Source: Halisarca cf. caerulea (Eukaryota; Porifera; Demospongiae; Chondrillida; Halisarcidae). Taken from it: a stretch of 64,000 nucleotides of DNA. Position numbers and translations under genes: made by a program. Under the pieces are notes generated by a model. That model was not told the DNA's origin and searched no databases. It saw only the letters and a program-made list of their open reading frames with translations. Numbering within the stretch: the stretch's first letter is position 1; each line of letters begins with the position of its first letter. Positions 26,701-39,104 of this stretch are shown in pieces. The stretch is taken from assembly GCA_963170055.1 (NCBI GenBank), contig CAUJGJ010000402.1, positions 167,501 through 231,500 of the forward strand, written 5' to 3'.

Positions 26701-29700
26701 ATCCGTGGAAATATATTATTGCCGATCTGAGGAAAATGGCGGAACGTCAAAATCATGCTTGTGTACAAGTACGTACACTTATGAAGAAATATATACATAT
26801 TATTAGTAGTAGTACAAATAGTAGTTTATAAAACAGAGGAATATGAAATAGACTAAATTTAATGAAATGCGCTAAATGTAAAAAAATTACAAGGCTTAGT
26901 TTGGTCTAATATTCTCTGAGTCATCATTTGGTAACTTTGTCTTTTGACAGGCTTCGTCAATTGCATTCTGCATGTCCTTTTCGGCATGGAAGGCTTGCTC
27001 ATTCTGCTCAAGAGGGAAATGCTTCAGGCAAACTAGATGAATAGCTTTCACCTTCAGCCCATTCAGAGCATTTTTTCCGCACACTCCTCTTGAGTTACTT
27101 CTAATTCTTTCTTCCAAGGAAAAGATGCGGACTGCCAGTCGCGACGCTAGGTTTCTCTTTGAGCGACAACCGCTTAGGCAAGTGTCGACAAGCTCTCTCC
27201 TTATACAAAAGTCCACTTCTTCGGTCTGGCATTGATTTGTGACATCTAATAGTGGTCCAGGAGTGGATGGAGACGATATCGAGGAGGGCACGGTAGGTAG
27301 GCCGGTAGAATTGGCTAGTGGTACAGAGATGATAACATTGGCAGACAATGGTGTAGCTACTGAGATGGACTGGCTTGGACTTTCAGCGGTCAACACTTGC
27401 AGGCGGTCCAAAACTGTTTTTTCGAGGTCATCTATTCTTTTAAGCAATTTTGCGGTATACGAGAAAACAGCGTCTTGAACTAGTTCTTCAATTTTCTCTA
27501 GTAGGATCTCTTCTGAATCAGTGTCTTTCGCTTCTTTCTGTTCTGGTTTGAGGGAACTTCAAGTTGAGGAGTTGCTGGTGGGCTTCCTTTTTCCATTGTG
27601 AACTCTTGGCGAGGTCTAGGTGCTTGAATTGGAATCACCGGCGATCTTCTCTGGTCTGTGCTGAGAACAACAGCCTCGTACATCTTCTTCGACTTTCCCC
27701 AAACAACTTTCACAAGTTCTCCGGTGGCAAGATTTCCCTCCTTCACACTGCTCCTTTTCACTAAAGAGGTGCTACCTTTGGATCTACCTTCGGTCCATTG
27801 TACGAGAATCTTGCAATTGGGCGCTGACATTTTACAAATTTATCTGTTATACATAGAAACTTCTGAATCAGAAAAAAATGATGTATATTGGCAGGTTGAA
27901 ATCTATTTTATACTGTTTTATTGAGGATACATAGCTATTGCAGTCGGCCAATCAGAGCAGAGATTCACAACTGCGGACCTCTGTGTATTTTCGACCTGTC
28001 ACCTCGGATTTCTTTGAAATCCCGGGGAAATCTGGTTCACTATATATATTCGTAAATAATACTACATGATAGTGTTTGAGTAGAATTTTCATGATGCCCC
28101 TTACTGACTTTCAGAGAAAAAGGATTGTATTCCTCAGTCAATCGAGCAAGGTACCGCAGAATGCCCCAAATATCCGCTGAACTCTGCTATCCGAAGGAGT
28201 TTATGCTACTCACGTAACTATTACAAGAATGCTCTGGAGATTTAAGGAAACAGGAAAATTCCAGGACAGGAAAAGAAGTGGAAGGCCTAAAAGCATTCCT
28301 GATCAACATATCAAGTTTATCGACGAAGCTATAGCAGAAGATGATGAATTGACGGCATCCGATCTTTTGGAGAAGCTCAAAGAAAAATTCAGGGAAGAAG
28401 TCCAGTATTCCGAACAAACCCTAGCCAAAGCAAGAACAGATTTGGGATGGACATTTTCAACAGCTAAATACTGTCAAGTGATTCGGGAAGCAAATAAGGC
28501 AAAATGATTGGAGTGGTGCCAGCAGTGTATCTTGGAGGGAGAAGCTTTTGATGATGTTATTTTTACAGACGAATCATTGATCCAATTGGAGAGCCACAGA
28601 CGAAAGTGCTTCAGGAGAAAAGGTGCTCCACGTAAGCTGAAATATATAAGCACAAACATCCTTTGAAGGTGCATGTATGGGCTGGGATATCCAAGCAAGG
28701 AGCAACCTCGATCATGATTTTTGCGGAATCATGACAGCAATCACATACGGGCAAATTCTGCAGCAATCCCTGGTGCCTTTTATTCGGAGTGCATATACAG
28801 ACGGCCATAGGTTATACCAGGATAACGACCCCAAACACACCAGCAGATATATCCAGCGCTTCTTCGAAGAGAACGGAATAAATTGGTGGAAGAGTCCTGC
28901 CGAAAGCCTTGATATTAATTGCATTGAAAATGTCTGGGCAGCTTTGAAGTACTTCCTGAGAGACAAGTACAAGCCGAAAACGATAGGCGAGCTAATGACT
29001 GGAATCAGAGTTTTCTGGAAGAAGATGACCCCAGAATTGTGTACTAAGTATGAGAATCACGTTGTAAAGTTACTGCCTGCTGTTGTTGAAGCTGAAGGTG
29101 GACCTTCAGGACATTGACGCTATCCCTGTTAGTTATATGTATTTGTCAATGAGTAATTATATGTTTTATGTGGATTTATGTTGAATTTCACTTATTTGAA
29201 ATTCTTATTAAGTTTTGTATTATATGTACCATTATACTTGCAGTTTGATATCATGTTTGACAAAAACCCTGTTGATTTCTATGTGAGTGTTCATCTAATA
29301 ATTGATAGTCTAATCATTCAATACACACGTTAATTGATATACACTTTCCGCGGTTAGTTGCGCCATCTTTTGAAGGTGACCACATGTTGCTGAGAAGAAA
29401 ACTGCAGAATGTCAGCAGCGTTCCGCACAGCTATTTGCGGAAAAATGTTACTTACTTTTATCAGGTACTGTACAGTTGGTAATCAGTACAAGTTATGTCA
29501 TGATAGTTTCCCAACCTGCTGCTGGGGCAGATACAGAAAATATAATGACTAGTTTCCTTAAAATGGCTGCCACCTACCGTACGCGCTCTAATTTTTGCGG
29601 GCTTAAACTTTCGGAGGATGTCGCAAATTCGCGATTATATTTTCGTGGGTCCCCATCCAGTGCCTCTGTTTTCTTTGTCCAAGTTAACTAGTGATAGACC

Positions 29701-32700
29701 TGAGCAGACCATAGATCGCAATTAGCACTTTAAAGTTCTAATGATTGCCAAGCCAAACAGGGCAATGAAACAGACACGTGAGCGGTTTCTTCCTCTGAAG
29801 TGTTGCAAATTTCTTTTCTAACAGCATCTGCCATATTTGATGTGACAGCTTGCTCTAAATCTCAGAGTTGGCTGGAAAGTCCAGACGCTTACAAACCAAA
29901 ACGAATAAATCAACATTCTTCAATCACCGTTGGGTAGCTACTGGCACATGTGAACGCAAACGAATACAAGATGATGGCAGCGGACAATTGCGAGCCGATC
30001 GATACCTTCTTTCACAACTATATTGGTATATCATCATGGATCTAATAACAATACAGCAAGTCGTCGACAGCATCGCCCGCTGTTCAGCGACGGCCATTTA
30101 AAATCACTGCGACAGCCATTTTATATCACTGCGCAAGATTTCAAACTTTCGCGGATGGCTTCCAATCCACGAAAACTGCAAAAGTTTAGGCCCGCAAAAA
30201 ATTAGAGCGTGTACGGTACAAGGTTGGATTCTCATTGTGAGCTTTCAGCACTTTGGCACATTAATGCAGTGAGAATATTGCTAAAACCGTTGTCTTTAAG
30301 TATAAGTCATGAATAAGTAGCTGCTTTATCATTAAATTTATTCTGATGTCACTTGAAATATGTCAGATGATGTAACAAAAAGATGGTTGTTAAAAAACAG
30401 TGAAACATCTTTGCGATTTTTAAGCAGTTTTCCTCAAATAGAGGTTGTAAAAGCTGTTTTGAGTATATATTCTCAACATAGCTCTGCTAAAGTTCTAAGG
30501 CTGGCAATAAGAACATAAAGTAGTGCTTGTTACTTCTGCTTTCATTGGAATTGAAGATAACTTTATTAAGTCTCTTGAAGAATATCGAAGCTTAGAGTAG
30601 CTTGATTAGTTTCTGATATGGAATTGGCAATACAGTGAAACCCTTGTAATCTGCCACTTCTATAATCTAACATTCTCTCTAATTTGACCATCTTATGAGA
30701 CGCAGTTACCATACTAAAGTATGCTAATAGTCACTCTGTATTCCGACACTCTCTTTAAGTTCCATTGAGTGTCGGATTAGAGAGGTTTCACTGTAGTGGG
30801 TTCTCAGCACAGGGGTGGATTTAGGGGGGTCTGAGGTTTCCATAAGGTTACAAATGTACGGGGATACTAATTTTAGCGTTTTTCGGTGGCTAATATTTAG
30901 CGGGTATGTACAGTAGCCATTGCATGAGACAATAATTTTAGTCAGAGATACACAAAAAGTGACAATGTGACATGACAATATTGTATTTCACACAGGTTTT
31001 GTCTACACTAACCTGACCAGGAAATATTGAATAGTTGTTGACTGCTGAAAGATCAAGTTTCACAACATGTCCTTGGCTAACTTCTCTACTGCCCATAAAC
31101 AAGCATGTGCTCGGATTTAGCTTGCTATCAGTTGATTCTGAAACAACTATACCGGTGTATACACAGGATTCCTATGGACATGAATATGAAGAGTAAACAT
31201 ATCGGCAAATAGAGCTTGTGAGATGAAATACAGTCTCTATTCTATGTACCATAGACACTATATACTACATAACTAGACTGGACTGGAAACTTGGTCGATT
31301 TTACGTGACCATGATAGCTAACACTTCTGGTGAAAAAATGGCAAAATGGAAGTAGAATAAATGAGCAAAGATGGTGATTTTAGCTGCTTTGACTTCTGGG
31401 AACCACATTTCGAGTGATTTAGACCAAATCATGTAAAGTATGTACAGTAGGTTTTCGCTGATGAAATTTTGTAATCGTCTATTTAGCTATAGGATTTTGC
31501 AAGTCAAATAATAATATTATGTTATAACACAAAAACAGTAGTATCCTGAGAAAATATGTCAGCCCAGTGCATGCGTCATTACATTAGCTACAATTTGAAG
31601 GAAAAATGAAATCAATCGGGTGAAAACTGACAAAGATACAGTGACCATAGTGAGAAAACCTTGTTTGGCATAAAAATTTGTCCTAACTGTACTCTGAAGG
31701 CTTTGAAACTTCTAACATGGATGAGTACGTGCATGGTGATGTGAAGATTGTGCTGAAGACCAATTCAAGGTTGTTCACATCACAGCGTTTTGGCAATTGT
31801 ACAGGTACCAAGTGCCCCAGGGCAAGTACATTTTATATGCTATACAGCCTTAAGAGCCTTAGCTACTAAATAGAATTCAGCTGTGCAGATTTATTTCTTT
31901 ACAATCCACCTAAGAGCATCTGCAACCTCTATGATCCCTACAGGCAGGGGTGTATACATGGTCACTGCCATAAGGCACAATTTTTGGGCTGCCGGAAGGC
32001 GGCCCTATATTGTTTTTACTTTCACTGGAAGTGTCCGGAACGTCCGGAACGATGTATATATATACATATATACGTATATATATATATATATATTCAAACG
32101 AATGAATTTTACCGAAATATAGCGGAAAGATTACATACTGACTTCACGTCCGCCATGTTGTTGACATATATATATATATATGTCAACAACATGGCGGACG
32201 TGAAGTCGGTATGTAATCTTTCCACTATATTTCGGTGAAATTCATTCGTTTGCTTCTGATTTTATCAGCGAAGAGTCTTTTCGACCAGAAGAGTTCTTCG
32301 AAGTATTATTTTAGTCAATAACAATGATTTCCAAGCGATTCGAGTTTCCAGGGCTGTAGGCGGCCCACAAGTTTTTTAAACTCGAATCGCTTGTTTATAA
32401 TGACAGGAAATTAGTCTCTATCCCATGCTACTATGTAGGGAAAAACAGAGACACAATTTCCTGTAACGGATGGTCAATAAGGCAATTGCACACGCCTATC
32501 AGAGAGAATTCTGATAGTGTCAAGATCAGAAACTATGGAAAGGTGTTTATGTAATATTGATTGTAATGATCCTGCTTGAACATACGTAAATATTAATATC
32601 CCATTTTGTAAAATTTTCAGGTGAGGGGGGGGGGGGGCTACAGAAACTCTGCTTAGTAGTAACTGCTATGATCACAAAATATGGCATGTTACATTTGAGC

Positions 32701-35700
32701 CTGTATTTAGAGGGCAGGCATGATTCCCCTTGGTAGTTGAGCATGTTTAACGTAGTACTGCAAATTTTGCTGGGATGATTAATAACAAAAAAATATTACA
32801 ATAATGTACAAATAACTAGAGAGAATAAAAAAGTGATCATTTTAAAAGTAACACATGAATCATTCAAACACAAAAATACAACGAAACCTACGTACTTGAG
32901 TGGGAATAGCCAGGCTGACTGGTTCATCAAATTGACTGTTATTTGATAAAAGAAGATCTCCAATAGTGTGGATGTGCTTGTTGATTGCTAAGGAGGTGTA
33001 CAGTGTAGAAGTAGATACAATCTAGAAAACATGTTTCATACAACACAAATTTATAAGCAAAAGCTAATAAAAGAACCAATCAACCATCAGTTACTCAACA
33101 ACTTAAATAAAATACCTATTTGCATGATGATAAGTAGAGTAGTTTACCTACAGTACACTAATGAATTGCCCACTTCACCAGAAAAGTATCAGACATTTAA
33201 TGGTTCACGAGTTTACTGTACATGTGTGCATACACTAAGTAGTGCAGTAAAACCTCCATAATAAGGACACCATTGGGACTACAGTAAACTGTCCTGTATA
33301 TGGAGGTCGGACAGAGCAATGGTGTCCTGTTTAAAGGAGGATTCTGCATTGTGAAGGTGTCCTTTAACAGAGGTTTCACTGTACTAAATTTTAAAATCAT
33401 AGGCAATCTAGCTAGGTGCTCTTTCTAATAATTGACTGATTATGAAGTGAATGAGGTGTACTGTAGCTGTATAAATGATTTTGACAAAGAATGAAAAACC
33501 TACAGTACGTGACAAAAGTAAATTATGTTTTCCGCAAACGTACGCACGGGAATCCCCGGAATACTTGTTTAACATCCGCGCGGTAAACAGCAAACACTGT
33601 CAAAGCTCTGTGTGGAAACCCGCAGAAATAACACACACACGCTCCCCAGACCAGCTCAATAGGGTTCAAGTCCGGACTTTCCGCTGGACTGCGCCACCAA
33701 GTTATACCTTTCTCCGCGAAGAACCCCTGAATGTAGCGACTAGTATGTTTGGGGTCATTGTTTGTTCGTTTGTCGTTGCTCCTCTTAACGGATGCTTGTG
33801 CTTGTATTTCAGCTTTCTTGGAGCGCCTCGTTTCCTGAAACACTTTCTCCGGTGGCACTCAAGCTGTACTGACGATTCATCCGTGAAAATATTGACACTG
33901 ATCGATATCGCGGCACGCTAATGTCGGCCACTTTTGTCAGTACCCGAGTTTCTGCAGACTACAGTATACGTGGCTAAGTGCGGACTAAGCATTTTATTTC
34001 CGCAAAATTTCTGCGAATTCCTGTTTCCTTGCGCCGCGGAAGTCGGCAGAAAAACATAAGTTACTTTTGTCATGTACTGTATTTTCATACCTTTGCTCCA
34101 AAACATATGTATACTGTCAAGATCCAAGATATTAGCAGCTTTATGCCGTACAATTTGCCCTTGCTTTACTCCATACAAAGAATAACTGTTTTGCACAGGT
34201 GATAATAAAGGGGATCTGCTAAATAATTATCGGTTATAATTATATATATATATGTAAATGTTTACCTTCATTCCACGATTGTTCACAACACCATGGATTG
34301 TGAATGTGCATAAAAATTGAAACTTTACCAGTTGGTGAATGGTGGAATTCAATTTTTAGACTTTTACTCATCAATAAATATGGCCACTTCTGACGAAATT
34401 TAGAAGATTTAGACTGTCTTCTTACATTCTTTATAAAGGTCAGGCCTTTTAGGTAATGAAGCTTGTTTGCAATATCATGGTAGAATACAGCATACAGTCA
34501 ATTGCATTATCTCCATCATACTAGGAAGCAAGAATGTAGGTGAAACATTAGGGCATACCGTAGAGCGGGAAATTTTCACGAATTGAAGTAAAATGTAATT
34601 TTTGCGAGTTTTATTTTCGCGATGTGAAGATTTTTATTTGCGTTTTGTTACGTTTCAAGTCGTTTGCGTCCATTTCTAGACCATTTCAAGTTCGGAGCAT
34701 GCTTTTCGCTGAGTTTAACGCTCCATTCCTTAGAGAATCTTGTTACAGCATGCTGTTTTCCCGATTTTAGTGCGCATTTGTCGAAATTTTCGCAGTTAAA
34801 GTTTCGCGAATCCGTACAATTTGCGAATATAGCGAAAATATTACCTCGTGAAAATTTCCCGCTCTACGGTAGGTCTTCAGGGCATATGTGAATATGACGC
34901 CTTTTAAACTAAAGGTCAGAACAGCTGTATATATTTATCTCATTTAAAAGACATAACTGCAATAATTTGGCTGATCACCCTGAAGCGATGAACCCCAATA
35001 GACTTGTACAAAATTTGTAGTACTTACAAGATGCCTTAGCATAACTGCCGTGGTACTGATAGCCATACTCTGAAACATCATCCCAGGTCTGCATCCATGC
35101 TTCAGACATCCTAATTTCCACGGTTACTCTTGGATGAATGTCTTCCATTATCCAGATATCACCAATGCTATCAAGTACAAAACAAATAAATGTACTGTGA
35201 TTAAATTGACCATAGAGCTCTATTGCCATATTCAAACAAAGTGAAGATATATTTTCAATTAATCATGCAGGTGTTTGTGCTGTGTAGGACACAATCAACC
35301 ATTGTTATGCATTAATATGTACTATATAAGTTATATATTTGAGTTGGTCATGTACTATCAGGTATCGGGTATCAGGTAACATTATTTAGACTGGGTAGCC
35401 TTTAGCCAATGGCTATTCTCCCAGGCGCTCAGTGAAAAGAAAAGAAACACAGTACAAAAACAAAACAGAGGGAAGAAATCATGTTAAAGTATAAAAACAT
35501 GCATCAAGATTGTTAATTGGGTTCATTCACCAAGTAGTAAAAATAAAACAAAAACTGAATATTGATTATAATGTATAACCATGCTGTATGAGAAAGGGAA
35601 AAACAAGAGTAAAAGATCATGCACATGCCAATACAAAGGTCAGTCCAGCAAGAGATCCGCACATTTGGCAAAGAAGGTCCGGAAATCTTTCACCCCCCGG

Positions 35701-38700
35701 ATGTCCGCAGGGAGTAGGCATGAGCCAATTATGCGCACATAAATTCATGAATAATAGGTCCCTCTGTGAATCATGAATAATTTGCAAATAATAGGGAATA
35801 TTCTAAAATTTGTGGCTAATCAGCTCAACACGGAATGTGTTTGCTTCCCCTTCAAATGGCTGTTTTATTTCACAGTAATAAATATTCCCTTAAGAATGCA
35901 TAAGACCACATATATAATTCATGTGGCAGGGAGTATAAATAATGTGGAGCCTTCTGTCTAAGTTGTCATGAATATGACTCTTTACAAGTGGGAAAGTTTG
36001 TCAACAAAGTTACAGTGCATAAGCCATCATCTAAGGAAGGCATTGCAGCTGAATAATAGGGTGTGCATTTGGGAATAATATTATGTGGAGTTTGGACAAA
36101 ATAGTAGGTGGTATTTGGTGAATAATTGGCTCATGCCTAGCAGGGAGGGATCGCCACATAGCAGCACCAGTAAAGCTGAATGACCTCTGCCTGAAGGATG
36201 ATCTTGTGACCGGGAGGTTTAGTTGACTTGAAGAAAGAAGTTATTGTCCCTCTAACAAGCTTCAAGCCTCAAGCAACGTTACTTGAGGCCTGGGAGAATG
36301 CTATTTAGCTGAAATACCAACAATGATACTGTAAATATAAGAATATTATTTGATCCTCCTAACAGTACTTGGCTGCATGTTGATCTTGCAAATTCTTTTG
36401 CAGAGCACAAATTCTATGGGTTGAGGCTCATCTGCAAAATCTGCTAAGACTATGCTCCTCAAACATTTTGTGCTACACAGTATTTTAATTAGGGTTCAGT
36501 TCCTGCCACCATAAAAACCATGAAACTCTTTAACATTGTGAATCTGCCAAAGGTTAGTCTAATGAAACTTCTGCTCTTCCAATAATACAACACTATGGGC
36601 TCTTGACGGGCTGGGGTTGATGTCAAGAGGAGAAGTAACAGAACGGTCAGCCATTGGACATTTCCAAGCAAAATATGACAAGGACCAACCATTCCTGAAG
36701 ACGAAAAGGGGGACATGGGGAGGGCAAGTGTTGCCAAATATTCTTCTAAATTGTGAATCATGGTATTGGTTATTGTGATCAGATTCTTTGTATTACTGAA
36801 ACAAGTTAATTTTGAGAAAATCGTAGATTAACATATCTGATAGGACGGGAATAATAAAACAGAAAATGACTTGCAAAAGCTATAGATACATGGAGAAATG
36901 TGTACATTAAAGTTACATAATATTATTATAACTACAACAATAGTACATTAGTTAGAAAAGGCAAAAATTAGGTCACTTTTGTTTCAAATGAACCAATGCA
37001 AAGTGTTACAGAGAATCATTTCACATGCAGTCCTTTTTCACATTATGTACTATTTCATTTAATTCAGCAAGGAGTATTTCAAAGCTAAATAGAATAATCA
37101 TTCTTAATAATTTGTCCACTAATAATTACCGAGTGGTTTAGCGAGGTCTATTGATTGAGTTGTCAGCGCAGGCAGAACTCGGTCGCCCACATATTATTGG
37201 CCATAAAAGTCTGCAAGGGCCCCGAAAGTGCGTCTTTGGTGGTAAATCAAAGGTCAAAATAGAAGGTAAATAACAGATAATGCACTGTGAAAGACTTAGT
37301 TAAGTGTGCATAAATTCGAGCGAAAATCAAACTACTCGATAGAAATTCACACTCCCAGCACTCACAATTTACGGGTCTTAACTACTTCAATACCCGATGT
37401 GAAATTAGATCGATACAAGGAACGGAGTGTTGTCTGAATTACTTCGTCCAGTAGAGTGGTTTTTTTCGGGAAGTCAGAATATCCGCCATGTTGCCCTCCA
37501 TTTTCGACCGTCATTACAGTCATGGTTGCCATTCCTGCATCCATTCCAAATTTCAATTTATTTAGTGAGGTTCTGAACCTAGTAGTAATTAAGAAAGGAT
37601 TACCTTCAGCCCTAGGCTGGTCTTTCAGAGTGTCCTCTAATCACACATGTGTACTACATGCACACACACGTACATACGCATGCATACATGATTCACACAC
37701 ACACACAAACACATGCATGCATTGTGCATGCACACACACACAACACACAGTAATCATGCTCTTAATTCATAAGCAATAATACACAGGTTCGGAACATCAC
37801 ATCATTTTTCCCACCATTTTGCTGGTGCAGGCAAAAAATGCCAAGACTATAGCACAAATCTGCTGGGATGGATATCTGTGCATCCTGTATACCCCGTTTC
37901 CAGGGCAACAATGTGTGCAATACTTTGGTAACAGTGGTATAACAGGATTTAAGAAGCACTTGGCTTCATTAATCCTGTTATACCATAGAGCTCCAGAACG
38001 TACCAGAAGTGAGTTTTGGCGCAAATACGTTAGGCTCTAATGTATGGGCGGCCATTTTGTTTCGGCGTCATCCCTACATATGTAGTACTACCGTACAACA
38101 TGATAAAAAGTAGGCCGATTTTTTGTTCACAGTTTACTGACGTGCACTGCGACTGACTGTGGACGATTGTTCACGATCGTCAACTGTAGGGTCTGGAAAG
38201 AGACTGTAAGGCTCCTCTTCACTTTTACTTGCGAAATGACGAAATTTTGAAATATCCCGTACAAGCCTATGAGCCGCCATGTTTGTTGTACGGCCGAACC
38301 CTTACAGGAATACGACTTTTATCTTTGAAATGGTTGTCTGCTAACTCCTCCTAGGAAAAAGATGCGAGTACTTTCTGACTACGGTGAATGTTCCAAACTA
38401 AACTTGGTGAGTGTCCTTATCTACAAGGCGGAATAATTTATGAGTTGGAAACAAAAGCGGCATTGGTGGCTAAAAAGATGCCAACAGCCATGTTCATGCG
38501 CAATAACATCCGTAGTAAGTATACGGGTTTCCCGTCGAAATCCGTCAATTATACTGTGAAATACGTATAATCCTGTTAGATATTTATTTTGGGAATATGC
38601 ATGTGCAGAAATCCTTTACAGTTTGTATGTGCGACAAAATTGGTGTGTCTGTGTGTGCATATAATGTGTGTACAGCACGTGTTTATGTGTGTGTGTGTAT

Positions 38701-38759
38701 GTGTGTGTGTGTGTTTATATGTGTACATGTGTGTGTGTACATGTGTGTATGTGTGTGTG

Positions 38760-38813
<54 letters not shown>

Positions 38814-38818
38814 GTGTG

Positions 38819-38888
<70 letters not shown>

Positions 38889-38903
38889 TTTCATGTGAGT
38901 GTG

Positions 38904-38951
<48 letters not shown>

Positions 38952-39032
38952 TGAGTGAGTGTGTGTACGTGTGTGTACGTGTGTGCACGTGTGTGTGTGT
39001 ACGTGTGTGTACGTGTGTGCACGTGTGTGTGT

Positions 39033-39104
<72 letters not shown>

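Larger units (their letters stand above)
26597..29472. mobile_element. Two-gene Tc1-like transposon, decayed copy (BEN protein and transposase, divergent)
   Basis: Terminal repeats of about 45 bp are imperfect: TACACTACCTGTTAACAGTA on the left, TACAGTACCTGATAAAAGTA on the complement of the right, both continuing into AACATTTTTCCGC. Each end has a TA. Inside, a BEN-domain gene (minus, 27830-26896) and a DD34E transposase gene (plus, 28092-29117) diverge from about 260 bp. The element inserted into a POLA2 intron. Frameshifts and stops in both genes show it is not functional. Confidence 0.85.
25405..31012 (-). other. POLA2: POLA2 intron, 5.6 kb, hosting four mobile elements
   Basis: Contains MITE 25962-26464, the two-gene Tc1-like element 26597-29472, MITE 29575-30218 and pogo-type MITE 30631-30795. 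The pieces between (25405-25961, 30219-30630 and 30796-31012) show nothing I can assign. Confidence 0.8.

Noticed and set aside
36489..36761. Minus-strand 90-codon frame in a POLA2 intron
   Set aside because: No similarity that I recognise, and no phase-compatible splice sites linking it to POLA2.
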